DNA of 64,000 nucleotides, taken from NCBI GenBank assembly GCA_947493165.1, contig CANLPY010000001.1, positions 930,001 to 994,000 of the forward strand, given 5' to 3'. A model generated the notes under the pieces. That model was not told the origin of the DNA. It did not search any database and was given only the letters and a program-made list of their open reading frames with translations. Positions 16,829-24,557 of the stretch are shown here, piece after piece. The stretch is from an uncultured Erythrobacter sp. (GTDB taxonomy: Bacteria; Pseudomonadota; Alphaproteobacteria; Sphingomonadales; Sphingomonadaceae). Within the stretch, counting starts at the first letter, position 1; each line of letters starts with the position of its first letter. The position numbers and the translations under genes were made by a program.

Positions 16829-18943
16829 ATGCGAAATCGACCCTCCTTTGGCAGCGGCATCGCCATTGTCGGCACATGCTCTGCTTTGGCGTTAGCCGCC
16901 GCGCCAGTTGCGGCACAAGACCCGGTTGCGTCGGCAGAAGTCGACGACGCGGATGGCGCAATGTCAACCAGTACAGAAGCACGGCGTAGCTTCGTGCCCG
17001 CAGACTTTGCTCGCTTCGCTCCTCGCAACGCGCTCGATATGGCACGGCAAATCCCTGGCTTTTCTATCCGCGAGGGCGGCGGCGACCGAGGGCTTGGCCA
17101 AGCCGATACAAACGTCTTGATCAACGGCAGGCGCATCTCTGGCAAGTCGAACGGACCGGTCGATGCGCTACAGCGAATTCCAGTTGGTGATGTGGTCCGG
17201 CTGGAGCTTGTTGATGGAGCCAGCCTTGATATTGGCGGATTGAGCGGTCAGGTTCTCAATGTCACCGTAAGCAGCTCTGGCGGGATCGCCGGGCAATTTC
17301 GCTATTCGGCTGAATGGCGCTCTTCTGGAGTCCCTTTCCGCTGGGGCGATGGGCAGATTTCGCTGGCTGGTGGCGGTGAGCAGACAGAATGGTCTCTCAG
17401 CCTAGAAAACGATGCCGGTCGCCGAGGTGATGCAGGCTTTGAGCAGGTATTTGATGCCGCCGATGTCCTGATTGATACGCGCGAAGAGCAGTCCAATTTC
17501 AACTCTGATCGCCCAACTCTGTCAGGTTCTTTTGCGCGAACCGCCGACAATGGCAACGTATTCAACCTGACCGGCGAAATTGGCGGAAATATCTTCCGAC
17601 AAACAGAACTGTCGCAGCGCAGCGGAACAATCGCGGCGTCTGATCGAGTTCGCACGTTCCGTTCCTCTGAGGATGAATTCAGCTACGAAGTCGGGGTAGA
17701 TTACGCATTTGGATTTGGCGACGGCCAACTAAAATTGATTGCATATCATCGTTATGAAGACAGCCCGACGCGCTCCGCAGTAATTACGGAATTCGCCGAT
17801 GCCTCTGTGCCAGAAGGCTCTGTGTTCGCAAGAGATGCTGATGAAGGCGAAACGATCCTTCGATCAGAATACAGCTTTGCTGCGCTCGATGGCGATTTCC
17901 AATTTGCGCTTGAAGGCGTCAAAAACTTCCTCGATATCAACTCCACTTTCGAAGAACGAGACGCTGCCGGCATTCTTCAACCGATCGCCTTCGATGGTGC
18001 TACCGCGAGGGTCGAAGAGGACCGAGCAGAGACAAGCCTGACTTACAGCCGCGCATTATCGTCTGCTTTACAATTGCAGGTATCGGCTGGCGGTGAATAT
18101 TCGAAGATCAGTCAAACCGGCGTGGCCGGGCAAACGCGCACATTTTGGAGGCCCAAGGGATTTCTCTCGCTCGATTGGGATGTGAACGCATCGCTTGATC
18201 TTTCAGGCAGAATAGAGCGTCAAGTCGGCCAACTCCAGTTCTTTGACTTTATCGCTACAACCAATCTGGACCAGGACCGGGTCAATGTGACGAACGCTGA
18301 CCTCGTTCCTCCGCAAAGCTGGCTCTTCGAAGTAGAGGCGACGCAAAGCCTTGGTGCATTTGGCTCACTCAATCTGCGCGGATTTTACGAAGACATAAGC
18401 GATATCGTTGACCAGATCCCAATTGCTGGCGGCGGTCAGGCGCCGGGCAATATCGACAGCGCAAACGTATACGGCTTCGAAGGGGAATTGACACTTTTGT
18501 TCGACACGATTGGACTAAAAGGTCTGCGCTTCGATACTGAGCTTGAGTATTCCACGAGCGAGGTATTGGACCCACTACTCGGCACTCCGCGAGAAATTTC
18601 AGGCCGGCGTTATATTGAGTTTGAGACTGAGATTAGGCAGGATTTCATAGGCACTCCATGGGCAATTGGCGGCTTTTTCCGATTTGATGAAGCGCGGCCA
18701 TCGGTGCGGATTGATGAAATTGCGCAGCGAACTGAAAGCCCCGGCTTCGCTAGGATTTTTGTCGAGCACAAGGATGTCCTTGGCCTGACAGTGCGCGGTC
18801 GCATTGGCAATATTCTTGATCGGTCGAACAATTTTGACCGCACGATTTTCACTGATCGCACGGCAGGGACAGTTGATTTTCGAGAGGAGCGTCGGCGCCG
18901 CTTCGGCACGATCTATTCAATCGACATTGAAGGATCGTTCTAA
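16829..18943 (+). CDS. TonB-dependent outer-membrane receptor
   Basis: A 704-residue outer-membrane protein. It has a signal peptide (hydrophobic core GIAIVGTCSALALAAAP, cleavage after VAAQ), a plug domain with NALDMARQIPGF, NVLINGRRI and IPVGDVVRLELVDGASL, and a long C-terminal beta-barrel with many alternating aromatic strands that ends in the aromatic residue F. No clear TonB box is visible. The substrate is unknown; the barrel is not obviously siderophore-type, and sphingomonads use such receptors for many plant or algal compounds. The ATG at 16829 is chosen because it starts the signal peptide; the frame stays open upstream through the tRNA gene. Confidence 0.87.
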   Translation: MRNRPSFGSGIAIVGTCSALALAAAPVAAQDPVASAEVDDADGAMSTSTEARRSFVPADFARFAPRNALDMARQIPGFSIREGGGDRGLGQADTNVLINGRRISGKSNGPVDALQRIPVGDVVRLELVDGASLDIGGLSGQVLNVTVSSSGGIAGQFRYSAEWRSSGVPFRWGDGQISLAGGGEQTEWSLSLENDAGRRGDAGFEQVFDAADVLIDTREEQSNFNSDRPTLSGSFARTADNGNVFNLTGEIGGNIFRQTELSQRSGTIAASDRVRTFRSSEDEFSYEVGVDYAFGFGDGQLKLIAYHRYEDSPTRSAVITEFADASVPEGSVFARDADEGETILRSEYSFAALDGDFQFALEGVKNFLDINSTFEERDAAGILQPIAFDGATARVEEDRAETSLTYSRALSSALQLQVSAGGEYSKISQTGVAGQTRTFWRPKGFLSLDWDVNASLDLSGRIERQVGQLQFFDFIATTNLDQDRVNVTNADLVPPQSWLFEVEATQSLGAFGSLNLRGFYEDISDIVDQIPIAGGGQAPGNIDSANVYGFEGELTLLFDTIGLKGLRFDTELEYSTSEVLDPLLGTPREISGRRYIEFETEIRQDFIGTPWAIGGFFRFDEARPSVRIDEIAQRTESPGFARIFVEHKDVLGLTVRGRIGNILDRSNNFDRTIFTDRTAGTVDFREERRRRFGTIYSIDIEGSF

Positions 18944-18979
18944 CCGCCCTACTCGGCTCCTATGAGAGGAGCGCGGTTG

Positions 18980-19849
18980 ATGGGTTTGAAAATGCGGTCC
19001 TGGCTTTTTGCGCCAGGCGACAGCGATAAGAAAATGGCAAAGGCCATCGCGAGTGAGGCTGATATCGCGCTGCTTGATTTGGAAGATTCAGTCGCGCCAG
19101 AAAACAAAGCGAGCGCGCGGCAATTGGTGCGCGACACCATCCGATCCCAAGACAATCGGCAGCGCATTTGGGTCCGGCTAAATCCGCTCTCAAGCGGTTG
19201 GACAGAAGCAGACCTTGACGCAATCATCGCCGCCAGACCGGGCGGAGTGTTTCTGCCAAAAGCTGAAGGCGGCCACGATGTCGAAACTCTCGACACCATG
19301 CTGACAACCCGGGAGACAGCGGCCGGCCTTGAAGTTGGATCAACGCTTGTCGCGGCACTCGTAACCGAAACGGCAGCTGCCATGTTCACCACTGGCAGTT
19401 ATGAAGGTGCGCCGCGCCTTGCAGCGATGAGCTGGGGCGCAGAGGATTTGTCGAGCGAACTGGGCGCGCAAGAACAGCGCGGGCCGGACGGCGAATACAC
19501 GCATACTTTTGAGATGGCCCGCAGCTTGTGCTTGCTTGGTGCTGTTAAGGCGCAAGTCGCTCCGATCGAAACTGTGCAACCAGAGTTTCGTGATCTGGAA
19601 GCCCTACGCGAGCGTGCCCTTCGCGTTCGCCGTCAAGGTTTTCGTGGAATGCTGGCCATTCACCCAGCTCAGATCGAGCCGATCAACAACGCATTCACTC
19701 CAAGCGCTGAGGAACTCGCCCATGCGCGAGCCGTGGTGCAATTGTTTGCAGAAAATCCCGGCGCGGGCACATTAGCGCTTGATGGCAATATGTTAGACCG
19801 CCCGCATTTGGCATTGGCGCAGAGGTTGCTGGCGGAAAATGAGGGATGA
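18980..19849 (+). CDS. CoA-ester lyase, HpcH/HpaI-CitE family
   Basis: A 289-residue TIM-barrel lyase of the CitE/malyl-CoA lyase family, which cleaves or forms C-C bonds of CoA esters such as (methyl)malyl-CoA or citramalyl-CoA. Seen are SWLFAPGDSDKKMAKA at the start, the metal-binding DLEDSVAP, the VRLNPLSSG arginine strand, FLPKAEGGHDV, and a C-terminal GFRGMLAIHPAQIEPIN. The ATG at 18980 has AGGAG about 8 bases upstream; two alternative ATGs lie within 33 bases. The substrate cannot be deduced, and no pathway genes adjoin it. The neighbouring genes are unrelated. Confidence 0.88.
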   Translation: MGLKMRSWLFAPGDSDKKMAKAIASEADIALLDLEDSVAPENKASARQLVRDTIRSQDNRQRIWVRLNPLSSGWTEADLDAIIAARPGGVFLPKAEGGHDVETLDTMLTTRETAAGLEVGSTLVAALVTETAAAMFTTGSYEGAPRLAAMSWGAEDLSSELGAQEQRGPDGEYTHTFEMARSLCLLGAVKAQVAPIETVQPEFRDLEALRERALRVRRQGFRGMLAIHPAQIEPINNAFTPSAEELAHARAVVQLFAENPGAGTLALDGNMLDRPHLALAQRLLAENEG

Positions 19850-20071
19850 TTTACCACAATGAAGAATGAGCTTTGGAAGCTTTGCACTGCTGCGGTGCTA
19901 CCCGGTCTTGTCTGAATTGCCTACAGAGTCGGTCTGTTCGATCTAGCTGGCGAATGGCTGTTGGGTCAGTTGCGCCCAGAAAGAAAATAAGGCCATTTAG
20001 GAAATCAAATTTTCCTACACGTGCCGATTTGGTTAAATCTGCGAGCAACTCATGCAATTGGAGCTGCGCAA

Positions 20072-20485
20072 ATGGCCATTTTAGAGACCCTGATCGGACC
20101 AATCACATCCATCATCGACAAGATTATCCCTGACAAGGAAGCACGTGCCAAAGCCAAGCTTGAGCTGCTCAAGCTCGAAGGCACGCAGGAAATGAGCCTG
20201 ATCGAGGCTCGGTTGCAGGCTATCGTCGCTGAAGCCAATTCTAGGGACCCGTGGACCAGCCGCGCTCGCCCTAGTTTCCTTTATGTGATGTATGTGATGA
20301 TCCTGTGGGCACTCCCGATGGGCATCCTTGCCGCATTTGATCCAGCAACCGCGCGTGACATTGCCAACGGAATGAACGCTTATCTCAGCGGCCTTCCCGA
20401 GCCACTTTATGCGCTATTTGGCACCGGATACCTAGGATATACAGCAGCACGCCAGTGGGGAAAAATCAAGGGCGTCGACAAATAG
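20072..20485 (+). CDS. GTA-type holin family protein (3TM holin)
   Basis: A 137-residue protein resembling the holin family linked to release of gene transfer agents in alphaproteobacteria (GTA_holin_3TM). It has an amphipathic N-terminus (ILETLIGPITSIIDKII), a charged helix rich in K, E and A (KEARAKAKLELLKLEG), the DPWTSRARPSFLYVMYVMILW membrane entry and a second hydrophobic segment ending in YTAARQWGKIKG. The ATG at 20072 has GGAG 8 bases upstream. No capsid, tail or endolysin gene is in the window, so it is separate from a GTA structural cluster. Whether it forms lethal pores is unknown. Confidence 0.82.
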   Translation: MAILETLIGPITSIIDKIIPDKEARAKAKLELLKLEGTQEMSLIEARLQAIVAEANSRDPWTSRARPSFLYVMYVMILWALPMGILAAFDPATARDIANGMNAYLSGLPEPLYALFGTGYLGYTAARQWGKIKGVDK

Positions 20486-20510
20486 GAGTGCGGCGGGCTA
20501 AGTCGGCCAA

Positions 20511-20960
20511 ATGACCGACGCATCCAGCACCATCTACGTTCTGAACGGGCCAAACCTTAATCTGCTTGGCCTGCGCGAGCCCGAGATTTACGGGTCAACC
20601 ACGCTCGATGAAATCGCTGGAATGTTAGAAGATTGTGCCCAAGAACTCGGCTTTGCCATAGATATGCGTCAGACCAATCATGAAGGCATGTTGGTCGATT
20701 GGCTGCACGAAGCGCAGGCAGAACATGCACGCGCTGTGTTGCTCAATGCCGCCGCGTACACCCACACTTCAATCGCTTTGCTAGACGCGATCAAGGCCAT
20801 CACCACTCCGGTAGTCGAGGTGCACATTTCGGACCCGAAGACCCGCGAGAACTTTCGCCACATATCCTATGTCGGCATGGCAGCAGCGAAAACCGTAGAG
20901 GGGCACGGGGCGGATAGTTACAGGCTGGCCATAGAGGCCGTAGCAGCAGGAGAAGTGTAA
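20511..20960 (+). CDS. aroQ: Type II 3-dehydroquinate dehydratase
   Basis: A 149-residue dodecameric dehydratase of the shikimate pathway (3-dehydroquinate to 3-dehydroshikimate). Seen are NGPNLNLLGLREPEIYG with the catalytic tyrosine (about Y27), the NHEG turn, NAAAYTHTSIALLDA, and VEVHISDPKTRENFRH with the catalytic histidine. Length is typical. It lies upstream of accB with a 147-base gap, a gene order often seen in alphaproteobacteria. Confidence 0.96.
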   Translation: MTDASSTIYVLNGPNLNLLGLREPEIYGSTTLDEIAGMLEDCAQELGFAIDMRQTNHEGMLVDWLHEAQAEHARAVLLNAAAYTHTSIALLDAIKAITTPVVEVHISDPKTRENFRHISYVGMAAAKTVEGHGADSYRLAIEAVAAGEV

Positions 20961-21097
20961 ATTCGCGCGTCATTTGATACAATGTCGTTGCTGACAATGC
21001 GGGAAAATCATTGATCTTGCCGCTTTCGCCACTTGCCAGCCGCAATTTGCCCTAATAGTCACGCGAGCAACCAACGCCGCATCTGGCGAAACAAGTA

Positions 21098-21107
21098 GGG
21101 GGCCCCC
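21098..21107. promoter_or_regulatory. GGGGGCCCCC palindrome overlapping the accB ribosome site
   Basis: A perfect 10-base G5C5 palindrome lies immediately 5' of the accB ATG (21108). The G run is also the only candidate Shine-Dalgarno (AGTAGGGGG), and the C run sits between it and the start codon. It could pair with nearby G-rich sequence or allow dimerisation; any regulatory role is speculation. Confidence 0.35.
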
Positions 21108-21599
21108 ATGGCGACCAGCAAATCCAATGGCGGACGCAATTCCGGCATGAATGTCGATTCTTCGCTCGTGCGTGAACTTGCAGAGCTGCTCAACGAGACC
21201 GGCCTCACTGAAATTGAAGTTGAGGACAATGATCGCAAAATCCGCGTCGCGCGCGGAGGCGGTGTGTCGGCGGCTCCAGCGCCAGCCTTTGCGCCTCAAA
21301 CCCCGGCGCCTGCCCCTGTAGCAGCCGCGCCGGCTCCAACCGCTGAACCTGCGGCTGACAGTCACGAGGATGCTATGCTCTCGCCAATGGTGGGCACAGC
21401 ATACCTCGCTCCAGAGCCCGGCGCAGATGACTTCATCAAGATCGGCGACAAGGTTAAAGCAGGCGACACATTGTTGATCGTCGAAGCGATGAAAGTCATG
21501 AACCCGATTGCTGCCGACAAGTCAGGTACAATCAAAGCAATTCTGATCGAGAACGCGCAGCCGGTCGAGTTTGACCAGCCGCTTGTCGTGATCGCCTGA
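21108..21599 (+). CDS. accB: Acetyl-CoA carboxylase biotin carboxyl carrier protein
   Basis: A 163-residue BCCP. It has an N-terminal [21 protein letters not shown] helical domain, a flexible Ala/Pro-rich linker (about 54-84) and a C-terminal biotinyl domain with the EAMKVMNP motif (biotin on K129). It carries biotin between AccC and the carboxyltransferase for malonyl-CoA synthesis in fatty acid biosynthesis. It is followed 16 bases later by accC, as in the classic accBC operon. Confidence 0.97.
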   Translation: MATSKSNGGRNSGMNVDSSLVRELAELLNETGLTEIEVEDNDRKIRVARGGGVSAAPAPAFAPQTPAPAPVAAAPAPTAEPAADSHEDAMLSPMVGTAYLAPEPGADDFIKIGDKVKAGDTLLIVEAMKVMNPIAADKSGTIKAILIENAQPVEFDQPLVVIA

Positions 21600-21615
21600 T
21601 CGGCCGGAAGCGACC

Positions 21616-22965
21616 ATGTCAATTTCTCGTATCTTGATCGCCAATCGGGGCGAAATCGCTCTGCGCATCCACCGCGCTGCCCACGAAATGGGCATCGAAA
21701 CGGTTGCGGTCCATTCCACTGCTGATGCTGATGCCATGCACGTGCGGCTCGCGGATCACGCCGTTTGCATTGGTCCGCCGCCCGCCACTGACAGTTATTT
21801 GAACGTTGCAGCAATTATCTCAGCGGCCGAAGTCTCTCAGTGCGATGCGATCCACCCCGGCTATGGTTTCTTGTCCGAGAACGCGAAATTCGCCGAAATT
21901 GTCGAAGCACATGACATAAAATGGATCGGGCCAAAGCCTGAGCATATCGTCACCATGGGTGACAAAGTCCAAGCGAAGAAAACCGCTGGAGAGTTGGGCC
22001 TGCCGCTGGTCCCTGGCTCTGACGGGGCGGTATCTGATCCAGAAGAAGGCAAGAAGATCGCCTCTGAGATCGGCTATCCGGTGATCATCAAAGCCGCGAG
22101 CGGCGGCGGTGGCCGAGGCATGAAGGTATGCGAAAGTGAAGATCAACTCGCCACGTTGATGCAGCAAGCAGGCAGCGAGGCGAAAGCCGCTTTTGGCGAT
22201 GCGACAGTCTATATAGAGAAGTATCTCGGCAATCCGCGCCACATTGAATTCCAAGTCTTCGGTGACGGCAAAGGAGCGGCAATCCATTTGGGCGAACGCG
22301 ATTGCTCACTTCAGCGCCGCCACCAAAAAGTTCTCGAAGAGGCACCTTCGCCGGTGATCAGCCATGAAGAGCGGATGCGGATGGGTGAAGTTTGCTCAAA
22401 AGCCATGCGCGATATGGCCTATCGCGGGGCTGGCACGATCGAGTTCCTGTGGGAAAACGGCGAGTTTTACTTCATCGAAATGAACACTCGCCTTCAGGTT
22501 GAGCATCCCGTGACCGAGGCAATCACGGGCGTTGATCTGGTGCGCGAACAAATTCGTGTGGCAGCAGGCAAACCCCTTTCGGTCACGCAAGAGGAACTGG
22601 AATTCAACGGCCACGCGATTGAATGTCGGATCAACGCCGAAGACCCGTTCACCTTTGCGCCCTCGCCCGGCAAGGTCACCTATTATCACCCGGCTGGCGG
22701 GATGCATGTGCGGGTCGATTCAGGCCTGTATGCGGGCTATTCGATCCCGCCCTACTACGACAGCATGATCGCCAAGCTGATCGTTTATGGCCGCAACCGC
22801 GAAGGCTGCATTATGCGCCTGCGCCGCGCGCTCGAAGAGATGGTGGTCGAAGGGCCTAAGACGAATATCCCGCTGCATCAGGAATTGCTGCGGCAGAATG
22901 ATGTCTTGAGCGGAGATTACTCAATCAAATGGCTTGAGGAATGGCTGAAAGAGCGCGAGGCTTAA
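21616..22965 (+). CDS. accC: Acetyl-CoA carboxylase biotin carboxylase subunit
   Basis: A 449-residue biotin carboxylase, the usual length. Seen are the [16 protein letters not shown]-terminus, the [10 protein letters not shown] motif, the ATP-grasp glycine-rich loop [26 protein letters not shown], the [14 protein letters not shown] signature and [10 protein letters not shown] (here [10 protein letters not shown]). It carboxylates biotin on AccB using ATP and bicarbonate. Second gene of accBC. It is followed convergently by the small unknown gene at 22997. Confidence 0.98.
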   Translation: MSISRILIANRGEIALRIHRAAHEMGIETVAVHSTADADAMHVRLADHAVCIGPPPATDSYLNVAAIISAAEVSQCDAIHPGYGFLSENAKFAEIVEAHDIKWIGPKPEHIVTMGDKVQAKKTAGELGLPLVPGSDGAVSDPEEGKKIASEIGYPVIIKAASGGGGRGMKVCESEDQLATLMQQAGSEAKAAFGDATVYIEKYLGNPRHIEFQVFGDGKGAAIHLGERDCSLQRRHQKVLEEAPSPVISHEERMRMGEVCSKAMRDMAYRGAGTIEFLWENGEFYFIEMNTRLQVEHPVTEAITGVDLVREQIRVAAGKPLSVTQEELEFNGHAIECRINAEDPFTFAPSPGKVTYYHPAGGMHVRVDSGLYAGYSIPPYYDSMIAKLIVYGRNREGCIMRLRRALEEMVVEGPKTNIPLHQELLRQNDVLSGDYSIKWLEEWLKEREA

Positions 22966-22996
22966 TTGGTTTGATCGGCAAGTTGTTCAACCACTG

Positions 22997-23404
22997 CTAG
23001 AAATCGATTTTTACACGCACCTCACCGCCATTCGCGTTAAACCCGCCAACGCCTTTACTGATAGCATTTGCTTCTGCCTCAGCGTCATCGGAAATTTTTA
23101 CCCGCGCGCGCGGCACAGCACTGCCGAAATCGTCCGGCGTATCAATTGGCCCGTAGTTAGAGGTCAGCCGCTGATCATTTGTGCTTCGGCGGCACACCAC
23201 AATTGTATTGTCGAGCGGGTTTGGATCGCGGTCAAAGCATTGTTCGACCTCGGGAACCGGAGCGAGTGACTTCAGGTCGATCACCAAAGCGCCATCGGCA
23301 TTCTCGGTCGTGGGAAGCCCTACAGGCTGCGTCGCCGCCTGCTCATCCGCGATGGCGATCTCGGCCTCAGCCGGCGGATCAATCGGGGGAGCATCCTGTA
23401 TCAT
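22997..23404 (-). CDS. Conserved hypothetical protein
   Basis: A 135-residue acidic protein. It has an Ala/Pro/Glu-rich N-terminus, a central CFDRDPNPLDNTIVVCRRS segment with two cysteines that could form a disulfide, and a C-terminus ending in EVRVKIDF. That style is common in sphingomonad envelope proteins. No signal peptide is visible from the available start: an in-frame stop lies 15 bases upstream, so no longer form is possible. It starts 12 bases after the GFA gene and is probably the last gene of an Lrp-GFA operon. Function unknown. Confidence 0.6.
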   Translation of the reverse strand: MIQDAPPIDPPAEAEIAIADEQAATQPVGLPTTENADGALVIDLKSLAPVPEVEQCFDRDPNPLDNTIVVCRRSTNDQRLTSNYGPIDTPDDFGSAVPRARVKISDDAEAEANAISKGVGGFNANGGEVRVKIDF

Positions 23405-23416
23405 TGCGGCAAAGCC

Positions 23417-23866
23417 CTACTCAAACTTGAAACCGGCGGCCTCAGCCTCGGCGATAATCTCGGGCCCGGTTTTCATCGGGCTCTCCTGCGCCAGATCGTA
23501 CCAGTCCTGCTTCTCATCGACGAAAATCTGGTGCTTGATCGGCATTCCGCTTGGCAAGTCCTGAAACAATCCGGTCAAAAAAGTTCGCCCGCCAGTAGGC
23601 TTAAATTTGTACCATAGACCGCTGCCGCATTTGGAGCAAAACGCCCGCTCGGCCCACTCGCTCGACTGATAGGTTGAGATTGCTGCTTCGCCGCTCAGCG
23701 CGAAATCTTCGGTCTCGATCCCTGCATACATCGACCCGGTCCATTGCTGGCACATCGAACAGTGGCAAACATCGACTTCATTGTGCGCGCCTCGCAGCGT
23801 TATTGTAACCGAGCCGCACAGGCATTTGCCGTTTAGCGGCTGGGTTATAAGCGAGCCATCACTCAA
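23417..23866 (-). CDS. GFA-family (CENP-V/GFA) zinc-binding protein
   Basis: A 149-residue protein of the glutathione-dependent formaldehyde-activating (GFA) family. Seen are GKCLCGSVT with two zinc cysteines, VCHCSMCQQWTGS with the second set, and FCSKCGSGLWY with the third. Despite the family name, most members have no proven formaldehyde activity. The start is TTG at 23866, overlapping the Lrp stop (TTGA), which makes the two genes translationally coupled; the GFA protein may therefore act in the pathway the Lrp-type regulator controls (inference). Confidence 0.87.
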   Translation of the reverse strand: MSDGSLITQPLNGKCLCGSVTITLRGAHNEVDVCHCSMCQQWTGSMYAGIETEDFALSGEAAISTYQSSEWAERAFCSKCGSGLWYKFKPTGGRTFLTGLFQDLPSGMPIKHQIFVDEKQDWYDLAQESPMKTGPEIIAEAEAAGFKFE

Positions 23867-24324
23867 AGAGGCACACCCGGTGCATATTTGGCGGTGCGAA
23901 TTGTAAGCGAGGTTTTTACGCTATCGACATTGGGAGCCGGCGTTAGCTTGCTCGTCAAAAACTCTTGAAAGCTCTGCAGGTCATTGCTGACGATCTTCAA
24001 GATAAAGTCGATCTCTCCATTTAGCATGTGCACTTCGCGCACTTCAGGCAGATCACGCATCGCTTCTTCAAATTCACGCAGGCTAGATTCCGCCTGGCTC
24101 TTAAGGCTCACCATGGCAAAAACCGTGATAGCAAAGCCTAGCTTGGATGGATCTAGATCAGCATGATAGCCGCGAATGACACCATCATCCTCTAGCCCAC
24201 GCACCCGGCGCAAACATGGCGGCGCGGTAAGCCCCACCCGCTGTGCCAATTCAACGTTGGTCACCCGGCCTTCAGCCTGAAGTTCTGACAGCAGGCGCTT
24301 ATCGATCTCGTCTAGATTCGCCAT
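23863..24324 (-). CDS. Lrp/AsnC-family transcriptional regulator
   Basis: A 153-residue regulator with an N-terminal winged helix-turn-helix (LDEIDKRLLSELQAEGR, LAQRVGLTAPPCLRRVRGLE) and a C-terminal RAM ligand-binding domain (VREVHMLNGEIDFILKIV). It is expected to bind an amino acid and control nearby or dispersed metabolic genes. First gene of a probable operon with the GFA-family gene and the small unknown gene. The divergent neighbour is the kinase-like gene at 24558 across a 233-base gap. Confidence 0.92.
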   Translation of the reverse strand: MANLDEIDKRLLSELQAEGRVTNVELAQRVGLTAPPCLRRVRGLEDDGVIRGYHADLDPSKLGFAITVFAMVSLKSQAESSLREFEEAMRDLPEVREVHMLNGEIDFILKIVSNDLQSFQEFLTSKLTPAPNVDSVKTSLTIRTAKYAPGVPL

Positions 24325-24557
24325 GCGGCGTACGCTCCCAATTGTTCAATGCACAGGTCGAAGATGGCTCTTACGGAACACAAACAAGTAAGTATTTGCG
24401 CGCTAAGCCGTGCATAAAGCTAATATAATTATGTCTGCCAGCAATTGTCCCACTTTGCAACGCACATGAATGTAACGCGCAGACTGTGGGTAAGCCCTGA
24501 TATGCACCCCTTCCCCCCACTGGCGCTATCTGCGCCCGTGCGTGTATCGGAGGCAGA

